A stretch of 64,000 nt of DNA from Erinaceus europaeus (taxonomy: Eukaryota; Chordata; Mammalia; Eulipotyphla; Erinaceidae), in contig NC_080171.1 of the NCBI RefSeq assembly GCF_950295315.1, positions 96,214,752-96,278,751 on the forward strand, in the 5' to 3' direction. The notes below the pieces were generated by a model. That model searched no databases. It saw only the letters and a list, made by a program, of their open reading frames with translations, and had not been told where the DNA came from. Position 1 is the first letter of the stretch; every line of letters starts with the position of its first letter. This document shows positions 36,101 to 47,900 of this stretch, in pieces. The position numbers and the translations under genes were made by a program.

Positions 36101-39100
36101 CCACTCCTGGAGAATCAGGCAGACTTCTGTATCTGAAGCTCATTGTGAACCTAAAAAGAAAGGAAAGTGAGCATGTACTGAGCACCTTCTGTATACAGGG
36201 CTCCTCTGCTAGGGGCAACAGCCCATGGGGAGGGACTGTTACCCCACCTTTCCAATGAGGAAAACAGCCCAGTGACCTCTCCCCAGGGCCCTAGAGCAGG
36301 GACTTAGGCCTCCGTCCCACTGAACCTGGACCTGCTCTTGTTGGTCCCCACCTCTGTGTGTCCTGGCGGTGGTGTGGGTAGGGGGAGTAGGATTTGTTTC
36401 AGAGCAGCCCAGTGTGGACAGGACACTCCTTCACAGACCTGCTGGACCTTTGCCACCTACATTGCTGTAGGAAATGGCTTTCAATGCTCCCCAGTTGTCC
36501 TGAATCCCTAGATTTGCTCATTTAGAATGACTGGGCAGAGGAGGCCCAGGTGAGGGGAGGCAGCTTGGGTGTCCAGCAGGATTGCTTCCATGTCCTTGCA
36601 ATGTTGAGTGTGACTCAGGACCTCAGGAGGAGAGGTGGGTGCCTCTGTTAAGAAAAGGCCCATTTTCTGCTGTGTCAAAGGAGAAGCATCTAGGGTTCTG
36701 TTTTGGGCTTTTTTTGGTTCCCCTTCCTGAGGGGTAGAACTTGTTTGTTCCTATGAACACGGAGTTGCTAGAAGGACTCCTTCCTGCACTAGAATCCCTC
36801 TCCTCCCCCCTGTGTCCCACACACATACCATGTAAGGTCTAGATATTGGCCCCACTTATGGAGTGAAAACTAGACTCCAGTGTGTGTCCTGGCCTACCTC
36901 TTTACCTATATGTGGCCTCTGTAAGTCACTGGACTTTTCTAGACTCTAGCTTCCTCCTCTGAAAGTCTGGCATTATCCTCCTAGGAACTGCCCGAGGATT
37001 CAGTGTCACATGCTCTGCAGGGCACCAGGCATGTGGTAGGCACTGTTGTCCCTCCAGAGTCCTGACCCTTGTGGCTCCCATGGAGGCACTGGGTGCCAGG
37101 CTTTCTTTTCCTCTATTTTTCTTTTCTTTCTATTTTATTAAATTGGACAGAGAGAAATTGAGAGGGGAGAGGAAGAGAGATAGAGACACCTGCAACACTG
37201 TTTCACCACTCGTGAAGCTCCCCCCTTGCAAATGGGGAGCAGGGGCTTAAACCCAGGTCCTTGCACTTGGTAATATGTGCATTCAACTTCGTGCACCAAC
37301 CCCCCACCCCACCCCGTGGGTGCCAGGCTTTAATCATGATTTTTTTTTCCCCTCTCACCCAAGATATTTGAGATGATGGATGCCAAGGCCAGGCAGGACT
37401 GTGTCAAGGAAATTGGCCTGCTGAAGGTGAGTCCCTGGGCCCTCCCTCCTTTAGTGACCCAGAGTCCAAGCCAGCCACATCCAGGTTGTCTGAGCCTCCA
37501 CACTCTGTTAGGCTTAGGAGTGGCATGTTCAGCTGGGGTGGAGGTGGGGGTGGGAATGCAGATCATTCATTTTCTCAAGGTCCAGCCCTCACCACCACCA
37601 CCCCCAAACTGGCTATCTTTGCCCCATCATGGCAGTGCCACTCGATGGCATGGGGGCCCATCTTGGTTAGGGTAGAATCAAGGTAGTTTCCTACCTTGGG
37701 GAGACTCAACAAAGCCATCAGGGGGTGCTGGGGAGAAACAGTGTCTGTGAGATCTGTGAGAGACTGTAATTTTTTTTAAAAATTATATTTATTTACTGTA
37801 TAGAGACAGCCAGAAATCAAGAGGGAAAGGGGTGATAGAGAGGGAGAGAAACAGAGAAACACCTGCAGCCCTGCTTCACCACTCATAAAGCTTGCCCCCT
37901 GCATATGGGGACCCGGGGGCTTAAACCCGGCTCCTTGCACATTGTAATACATGTGCTTAAGGTGCGCCACCACCCGGCCCCGCAAGAGACCGTAATTTTG
38001 ATCTTTGGCACCACATAGGAGCACCAAGAGAGCTACTGGATGTTAGAGTAGTGCTTTAGTGTCTTTCCTTCCCTCAAAAACAAAAAAGTATAATAACTAT
38101 CAGGCCACTGAAGGAATTTAGCAGTACTGTGAGTACTGTGTATGTGTGAGGCCCTGGCTCTACTCCCTAATAATACATTAAAGCAAAGAAACCCCCACCC
38201 CCCACATATTCATCCTTTTTAATGCTATTTTATCTTATATTTATTTATTTATTTGCCACCATTTATCACTGAGGCTTGGTGCCTACATAACAAGTCCACT
38301 GCTCCTGGCAGCCATTTTTTTCATTTTATTTTATTTTATTTTATTTTATTTTTCCTTACTTGACAGGACAGAGAAATTGAAAGAGCAGAGGGAGATAGAG
38401 GAGGAGAGGAAGAGAGCCACCCATAGCCCATCTTCCTGGCTCACAAACTTCCCCTCTGTGGGGGGTGGGGGTGTGAATCTAGGTCATTGCATATGGTAAC
38501 CTGTGTGCTCAACTGGGTTCACCGCTACCCACAACCTGGATTTTTTTTTTCTTTAGAATTGTGTATTTATTAATGAAAGGGAAACAGGATTAGAGCATGA
38601 CTTTGGCACATGCAGTGCCAGGGATCAAACTCAGAACCTCATGTTTGAGAGTCCAACACTTGATTCATTGCAGCCCCTGGCCAACACATGACCCTGTTAA
38701 GTAAGGGATTGTTTATATGGATGTGCCAAGCCTCCCAGACATCTGGGAACAGAAATGTGTAATTACAGACCCTCCAGTGCAGGACTCCCAGCATAGTATA
38801 CAGTAGAAATGCTGAAGAGGGAAGCCCTGTGCCTTCCCAGGCTGCAGTGCAACTGAGGGCTGGGAGTGTGAGCTTTGGAGATGGACACTCCCCTCGATCT
38901 CTAGCTGTATGGCCCTGAGCAACTTGTTGATTGTTCAGGTCTTAGTTTTTCTCATCTGTAAAAGGGGGTGGTAGCTGCAGAGCTGTATTCAGAGATGTAG
39001 GGAAAAAGCAAAACTGTGCTGTGAAGGCTCAGTGCAGTGTCTGGTGTGTGGTGGGCACCCAGGCAAAGATAGCCCTTGTTACCATGGTTATAAGCTCTGC

Positions 39101-41865
39101 CTGGCAATGCCAGCCCCTTTGGAGAATGCTGGTGCAATATCCCTGCCCACTGTAAAAAGCCCAACAGGATGGGCCAGGGCACAAGATGCTTCCTGGAGAA
39201 CAAAGAGAAATATGGTTCTCAGAGCCAGAACAGCCACTGGGCAACGTCAATCACATTGTTCACACCAGGATTTGAATCCCAGTACCTCCTGGTGCAGGGG
39301 GCTGCCAGCCGGGGCCAGAGGTGTGGCCCTGCTGAGACACAGACGTAGATGCAGATGTTCCTAGGATCAGCACAGTTTGGGGGGCACCACTGAGTAGATG
39401 CCATCAGGAGGGAAGACAGATCCTGGACAGAGAGACTGCTCCTGTACCAGGTCCTTCGGGAGAGGGATTCATGGGTACAAGAGAGCAGAACCCCTGATGG
39501 TGGATTCCAGAAGACTGTTCATTGCACTGATGATCCTTTGTTGCCCTGCCTTTCATACTTCCCCTGGCCAATGCCCACCACCCTGGTTAGGCCTGGCCCA
39601 GGGCATTGGGGACAACCCCACTCCATGGGACTTCAGGCTGGTAGCCGAAATGGGTATTGACCAAATCATAGGGAAGTGGCCCAAGGAGAAGGATGGAGAT
39701 GGATCATGGATACACAGTGAGAGGGGGGCTGACCCAGGTTACCAGGAAGAGTCTCACTGATGACTGTTGAGGTGCAGCTTTGTCCTGAACCCCAATGCAC
39801 AGCACTAGGGTGAGGAGCACTCACCCACTCACAGAACACTATAACACTTGCATCTGTGAAGCACCTGCCTGGACCATGAGTGCCCCTTTCAGACACACCT
39901 GGGCTCATGAAAGGCTACGGGCTAAGGTGTGGGCTCCACTGGACAGTTGGCCTTGTCACTGGAGCCAGGTGTGATGTCTGCCTGGTTATATCCCCACCCC
40001 ATTTCAGAGTCCAAGGATAGGGTCTACAAGAGAGTTCACCAGGATATGCACCTGTTTTGTCACACTATGACCCAGGTTCAAGCCCAACCCCCACTATGGT
40101 GCTGTGGTATTTTCCCCTCTCTCTGTATCTGTTCTTGAAAAAGTTGACTAGGAGCAGTGAAACCCCAGTGATGCCCCCTCAGCACACACAAACACACATA
40201 CACACACCAAGGACAGGCAGAAGTCAGCATGTGGCGTACATGTACCTCCCAGCAATGTCCAGGCCTTTTAGAAAATCAGCAGTGATGCGGCCTCTGGTTG
40301 GGCAGAAGAGGTGGCTCAGTGGTAGAGCACAGGTTTTGCATGCACAAAACCCCAGGACTTCATGTAAACAAGACAAAAACAACAGAACGTAATTTTCTTT
40401 CTTTTTTTAAAAAAATATTTATTTAGCTTAATGAGAGAGAAATATACAGAGATAAAGATATATAATAAAATATAACATTCTTAAAAAAAAAGTAATAAAG
40501 CAAAGTATGCCCTTTTGAAGGTTCTTGAGTAAATCTCTCTGTAAAACTATGGGGCCGAAATGAGTTGTATGACTCAGCAGTTTCAGTCCTAGGTATCTGC
40601 CCAAGCCATCTGAAAGCAAAGATTCAGACATTTGCTAGCCAGTGTTCATAGAAGAACTAGTCCTAATTGCCAAAAAGTGGAAACATCCCACATATCCATA
40701 GATTTATTAACATGGTCAACCCATACAATAAAATGCTGTTCAATCTCAATAAATAAATATATATATATAGGTGGGGAGACCAAAACACTGCTCAGCTCTG
40801 GTTTATGATGGTGCTGGAGATTGGGACTGCAGAACCTCAGACATTAAAGTCTTTTTACATAACTATTACACTGTCTCCCCAGCCCCCAGAACATCATATT
40901 TTAAGTGGTGAATCAAAATCCCCATCTCTCTCTCACATATATATATATATATTTAAATAGCCTATGGTTGTCAACTGTTGGGGCCCCTCAAGGACTAGGC
41001 CTGAGACAGGATATTCACATCCTCTGCTTTCCCAGATCCTGGCATTGTCTTAGTGTAATGGTCAGTAAACGGTTGTCAGGGACTCCTGTTAGCCAGGCAA
41101 GTACTAACTTCAGACAGGGGGTGCCGCCCTGCTCTGCTTCATGCACATGCCCAGCAATCCTGGGCCACAGTGGTCAGGCCAGCAGATGTGGGGCTTCCAC
41201 AGAGAGAGATGACCTGGGGCAACCCTCATAGTCAGGGGCATTATTCTAGATTTTACAAGGAGTGGGTCAGAAACTTATAAAGAGTGGGGACAAAGAGAGA
41301 AGAGTGATATATAATTTTAGACTGAGAAATTAAGAGGGAAAGAGAGCTAGTAAAAGAGAGAGAGAGACCTGCAACACTGCTTCACTGCTTGTGAAGCTCC
41401 CTCCCTACCCCACCATTGTTGGGGACTGGGAACTTGAACCTGGTGATGTGTGCATTTAACAGATGCACCACCACTGGCCTTAGAGAAGGGCCTTTCTGAG
41501 TACCTGCTGCAGACCTGCTGAGCTGCTGACAGAGGGACAGATTGGTAGGCGTCGAGCCCTGGTGGATCGTGGCAGTGGGGCTGGTAAAGAAATGAGCAAG
41601 AGGTCATTTTCATAAGCACCCAAGTCTCAGCTCTGTGCAGGCTCTATTTCAGGGGCATTAGCCCATCTGATGTTCACAGCTGCTGTTTCTTGCACTAAAC
41701 ATGAATAAGCTGAGGTTTGGGAGTAGACAGTGGCTTTCCTGATGTCACCCAGGTCTACCCAGCAACCAGCACAGGCCTTTCCTCCAGACACCCATCTCAA
41801 CACACAGCCTATGGAAGAGCGTGGGCTGGATGCTGGACCAGGTTTTAAGATCACGCCAACTCACT

Positions 41866-41914
<49 letters not shown>

Positions 41915-44900
41915 CAGCAGCTGAACCATCCGAATATCATCAAATATTTGGACTCATTTATTGAGGACAATGAGCTGAACATTGTGCTGGAGCTGGCGGA
42001 TGCAGGTGACCTCTCACAGATGATCAAGGTGAGGGTGCCAGGAGGGGCAAGGCCTGGTGGGCCTTCCAGACTTAGGGGGCCCAGGGCCTGCAGCCCCTCC
42101 CCACTGCCCTGTCCTCAGCAGTGGGCCCGAAAGTGAGCACCCCCTAACCACCATCACTGCCTACAGCCAGGGCCACTTCTGTCTTGCCAAAGAGCAAAGA
42201 AGAAACAAAAGCCCCTGTAGGTCCAAACCTCAGCCTCAGGGTCTAAGAAAGTGTCTTGTGGGGGGACCAGGTGGTAGTGCAGTGGGTTAAGAGCACATAG
42301 TGCAAAGCACAAGGACCGGTGTAAGGATCCCGGTTCGAGCCCTGACTCCCCACCTGCAGGGAGGTTGCTTCACAATCGGTGAAGCAGGTCTGCAAGTATC
42401 TTTCTCTCCCCTTCTCTGTCTTCCACTCCTCTCTCGATTTCTTTCTGTCCTATCCAACAACAACAGCAGTAACAATAATAATAACAATAATAACAACAAC
42501 AACGATAAACAACAAAGTCAACAAAAGGGAAAAAATAGCCTCCAGGAGCAGTAGATTTATAGTACAGGCACTGAGCCCCAGCAATAACCCTGGAGGCAAG
42601 AGAGAGAAAGAGAGAGAGAGAAAGGAAGAGAGGTAGGAAGGGAGGGAGAGAGGGAGAGAGAAATTGTCTTCTGGCTTCAGCTGCCTCCTTTTACAGAAGA
42701 TAAAACTCAGCCCAGAGAGATGAGGAGACTTACCTGAGGATACCTAGCAACAAGGGGAACAGAGCCATGCCTGCAGCCTAGGTTTCTCATTGTAATCTGG
42801 GACACTTCAGTGGGCATTGCTGGAGCAGTAGCACACTCTGCTTCATGAACATGAGCAAGGACCCAGGTTCAAGCCCCTAGTCCCCACCTGCGGGAGGAAG
42901 CTTCACCACCTTCAGTGGGCACTGCCCAAAATAATCTCTCTGAGACCCCTCCTGTCTTGGCAGAGTATCTGTGAAGGACGCCCTCATGACTGCGGCCAGG
43001 GTCTGAGAGAGGTTGCTTGACTTGTCAGAGCAGTGAGGGACCTAGAGCTAGCTCCTCAGGTAGGGCACATGCCTTGTTATGTATACAGCTCTTGTTTGAA
43101 CCCTGGTACCACGTGGGACACACTGTGGCACTGGAGGAAACTCTGGTACTATGATCCCTCCACCCCCCACTAAATGAAAAGGTAGCCTGAAATCACACAC
43201 ACACAAGACCTCAGCTGCACCAACAAATAAATAAGAGCCAGGGCTGACTCTCACTTGACCTCCCACAGCAGCCCCCACACTGCATTCTGGGATGTGTGGC
43301 CAGGCCTGCTGGGAGTCTAGACTCAGCAACCCTCACAAACCCACAGCGGGAGCACCTACCGGAGGCCACAGCCATGCTGTGTCACTGTGTCACTGCCTGA
43401 TAGCAAGTCTCCAGGTAGCAAAGCCCAGAGAGGGTTAGCCACCTGCCAGGGGCAGCACAGTCTTGAAGAAGAGCCCCTTGCTCCCTGCTCCTTCCTCTGG
43501 TCCCTCACTCCCCAAATACCTTGAGCATCTGCAGGTCCCCTCACTCACCTACCTCCCCAGCCCAGCCTGCTGCCCCTGTGCCAGCCCTGAGCCCCCCAGC
43601 CCACTCCCAGCCACACTGGCAGCCAGAGCCAGACCCAGATTCCACCTTCCCCACCAGGCACCAGGGACCCAACTGTCACTCGGTGCTTGCTCTTCTGAAA
43701 TTTGGCTCTGAGGAATACGGGTGTCACTGGGAGGCGGCATTACTTGAGCTGTTATCACCTGCTTTTATATTTTCATTGACATATTAATGCGTTTGCAGGG
43801 ATGTTAATCTCCACACAGATCCCTGGTGGGAACAGATGTGCTATATCACGTCACCGTTCCTCCTCCCCCACATGGCACACACTGTTTCTCCTGCATGGCT
43901 CAGTCTCTCACTGAACACACACTGAACCCACTAGGTGCCAGCCCCCTGCTGAGACCCGGGAGAGGTCACTGCACGAGTACTGGCCTCCGGGAGCTCACCC
44001 CATAGAGGGAGGTCAAATTTGTGAATGACTGGTCACAAGCCAGCATGCACAAAGCCAAATTCATGACCTTTGGGGGGTCAGGGGAGTCTTCCTGGAGGAG
44101 GTGACATGTAAACTGAGACCTCAGGGAAGACAAGTCATCTAGTGGCAGAACAGCTTGTGCAAAAAGCTTGGAGGGATAAAAATACCCAGGGGTGGACTGA
44201 CGAAATAACTCACTTACTGTGCTGCTTGCCATGCATGTGCCCCAGGTTCAAGACCAGCCTCCACCATATTGGAGGAAGCCTCAGTGCTCAGTGATTTGGG
44301 TCTCTCTTCCCCCCTCTTCCTCTCTCCCTTCTCTCTCCTTTCTCCCCCCCTCCCCCCCACCTGCATCCTATCTCTATCCAATAAACAAAATATCCAATAA
44401 ATAAAATTTTTTAAAAAACTAGTATCCAAAGGTTCACAAAGCACTGCTGGGTGTGGCTGCCAAGAGCAAAGGGGGAATTTACGTCAAGGTCAATGAGCTG
44501 CGTCCTAAGACCCTTGATAGAGGTGTGTGGGAGGCTTTGTGTTCTGGAGCTACAATCGACTGCCAGGACTACGTGGTGACTTAGGCAAATCAAATCCTTC
44601 TCCTGAAGGAACACCTATTTCTACCCCTTGCGCAGGAACCAAAGGGCTGAGGTGCAAGCTCCTTCTAGTAAAACAGGAAGGAGGCCTTGAGTAGGGCACC
44701 CCTCCTCATCCACCATCCCCCTCACCCTGCACCTCATCCAGGCTTCCCCAAGGCCAGCACTGACTCAGAGTTCCAGTTCCCCCACTGGCCTAGCAGAATG
44801 ACGAAGCAGGAGTCTCCCTCATCACCTCAGGCTGCCTCCCCTCCTGCAGTGCCCGCCTCCCCACCCCTAGCCCTTTCCTTTTCCCCTTGCTGTTCCTGTG

Positions 44901-47900
44901 TACTCCTTCATTTGCAGGGCAGGGCTGGCTGCTGCCCCAGCAAAAGGGAAAGGCAGCACAGAGACCCTGCACCCAAAGCTGAGCACCCCACTGGGCCCCG
45001 CACCTCAGTTTAACTGGTCATAACGCACCTTGCACAGTGCCTGAGGATTGGCAGGAGCCCAGTTCTCTGGCCTTTCCTCGTTCTGGTGACCCCTGGGAAA
45101 CAAGAACCTTGCCAGACTCCCAGCCTGGTCCTGATGATGGTCACCTGCCCAGCTGGCCTTGTGCCTCCGGTCCTCATAGCCCAGGGGCCACATAGCACCT
45201 CTGGGGCCACTGTGCCAACATTAGTTATGATGAACGGTGAAGCCCTGAGCTGCCGCCACCCCTAAGCCCACTGGAGACTCCGCGCCTTCTCACTAAATGT
45301 CACATGGCGCTTCTAGGATGTGACATTTAGAAAATCAGCACCCGCAGCTGTGCATGGCCCCACTTAAATGCTGTAATGAGGATTAACTAGCATCACAGCA
45401 TAAATGACACTACCCAGCACAGAGGTCCAGGGTAGCCCTGGGCCAGTGGGGGACAGTGATGGTGCTGTGCGGAGAGCCTGGGTCAGCTCTCCCAGACTAG
45501 AGCCACACCGGGTATCTCCCAGCCGCCACTTTCCAGCTGCTGAAGGTGCCCACATCCCATCCCAACTCTGGCTGGGTAACCTTAGGGGAGCTTCTGTACC
45601 CCTCTGACTCAAGTGGTCATGGGTGTTGTGAGAATTCAGCTGGGAGTTTGGACTTTCTAGGCAGAAAGTCCAGAGTGGGGCTGTGGTTCTGGCCGCGACT
45701 TGCCTCTGTAGGCCTCGGTTTCCTCCTCTGTGATCCAGCTCCACCCCACACCTCCTTTTCCCAGGTCCTCCCATCATCTTGACCTTCTGCCCAGCTTTCC
45801 TGTTTCAGTTCTGCTGCCCACACGAGTCAGTGGTTTCATGCCTGACTGCTCTGGGAAAGGGAGGTCTCTGAAACAAAAGGCCCTGAGCATACCCCCAGTA
45901 CTCGGGTTAGCAGGGTTTAAGTTTTCCCCCCATGACCTGGCCACAGTATGCCCCCAATGTAATATGTGCTTTCTGTGCAGAACTGGTCTGTTTCTCCCAG
46001 AACTGTGCTGCTCACAACTCACCCAGGTGGCCTAGGAAGGGGTCAGGTTTTGCTTTTCTCTGGAGCATTAAATATGATGTTACGAGCAATGGAAAAGTCT
46101 GTTGAAACATGATGGGGGGGGGTCCTTTGACAATGTCAGGCCCATTTCCTGGGGATTCTTGCCACTTTTGTTAGTAATCACTTGTGCTGAGATTTGTCAA
46201 ATCCAAGGACTGAGGGGAGGAATCTGATTAAACCACCAAGTGTGTCTCAGGCGTCCCCATCTCCAGCCAGGCCGGGACTTGGAGCAGAGACACTTGATGC
46301 TGGTCCACTCCTGCAAGCAGCTCCCTGTCAGAGTGAGCAGAGGCAGACCTGTGTCTGAAAGATCCCAGAAAACAGCAGCCTTCTGTCCATTCAGCTGTCA
46401 TGGCAGTGTCAGACCTGTCCATCCCCCAGCCCTCCCCCTGGGTGGGGAGTGAGAGATGGCCGTGCTGGGGAGATGTAGAAGGTGGGGCCCAAGGGCAGTT
46501 TGACTAAAGCAGTAGTGTCAACATAGGACCATCGGCAGCTTCATCACTGACCACATCAGGGGTCTGCTGCCTACTGAGGAGAGTGGTGCCCTGTAGCCAC
46601 CCATCCTCAGGCCTGTCTGTCTCCCTGATGTAGTACTTCAAGAAGCAGAAGCGGCTGATCCCCGAGAGGACCATCTGGAAGTACTTTGTGCAGCTGTGCA
46701 GTGCTGTGGAGCACATGCACTCCCGCCGGGTGATGCACCGAGGTATACTCCCTACCCCTGGGCCCTACCAGCATGGTGTCTAGCCTGCAGCCTCCCCACT
46801 CAACTCCCCGAGAAGTCAGGCCACTTTCTTCTTCCCAGGCAGGTGGGAGAGGACATCCTGCCTGTCCTTAGGGGTCAGAGTGAGATCTTGTACACATGCT
46901 CCCTGAAGGCCAGTGAGGGGCTTTCACCCACCTGCCAGCCCCCCTGGCCTCCTTCCCCACTACAGCATCCTCTTGCCTTCCCCTGCAGACATCAAGCCTG
47001 CCAACGTGTTCATCACAGCCACGGGGGTCGTGAAGCTTGGTGATCTCGGCCTGGGCCGCTTCTTCAGCTCCGAAACCACCGCAGCCCACTCACTAGGTAA
47101 GAGGAGTCACACCTCACCAGCCTGGTGGCCCTGGGTGACCTGGGGAGCCTTTGATTGTTAGTGCAGGAAGGTACTTAAGTCCCACTGGACCTCGGGCTTT
47201 GCAAATCTCTTCAAAGAAGGACTTGGGGCCCCCTGGGGGCTGACAACCCCCCCCCCACCTCCTGCCAGTGAAGGGATGACTGAGCCCACCTTCTGGACTA
47301 GGAGCTGTATCTCTGTCACCTGCCTTACTGTGTCATGTTCCACTGGGGGTAGCCCCACACTAGATCCAGTCCATGGGGAGGGGTGGAGGGTATTTGAATT
47401 GTTCCCAGATTTTACCTTTTAAATGGGCAGTTTGGAAACAGTAGGGGCCAGGTGCTCAGCCAGTAGGAGGTCACAGCAGTTTTCTGCTGGTCCTTGAGGA
47501 GTGACTAAGAACTGGCAGGGACAGCATGACAGCATGTCTCAGGACCTCAGGTGGCCAGGAAGGCAAGCAGGGCCTTGAATGCCAAGTCCAGTGGGTGGCA
47601 CCATTACAGGAGGGCCAGAGCACCAAAGGGCTGGCCTCAGGAAGAAGTGGTCGGGTGTTTGGTCCTGAGTAGCAGTGGCCGGCTTCTGAAACCACATACT
47701 GGTTACACAGTGAATATGAATGAAGCTTGGGGTGCCAGTGATGGAGAATTTTTCACTTAGAATATACACCTTGGGAGTTGGGTAGTAGCGCAGCAGGTTA
47801 AGCGCAGGTGGTGCAAAGTGCAAGGACCGGCATAAGGATCCTGGTTTGAGCTCCTGGCTCCCCACCTGCAGGGAAGTCACCTCACAGGCGATGAGGTAGG

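Larger units (their letters stand above)
35978..37363 (+). other. NEK6: NEK6 intron between coding exons 2 and 3
   Basis: 1.4 kb, GTGAGC to ACCCAAG. It contains a MIR fragment and one SINE close to the 3' end. Confidence 0.9.
37427..41917 (+). other. NEK6: NEK6 intron between coding exons 3 and 4
   Basis: 4.5 kb, GTGAGT to GAGCAG. It is repeat-rich: several SINEs, a MIR, a LINE-1 remnant and the (TC)n tract at the acceptor. 39071-40029 is unique sequence in which I see nothing. Confidence 0.9.
42029..46633 (+). other. NEK6: NEK6 intron between coding exons 4 and 5
   Basis: 4.6 kb, GTGAGG to GATGTAG. The left half carries SINEs. The right half (43.2-46.6 kb) is mostly unique and holds three candidate conserved elements. 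Confidence 0.9.
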
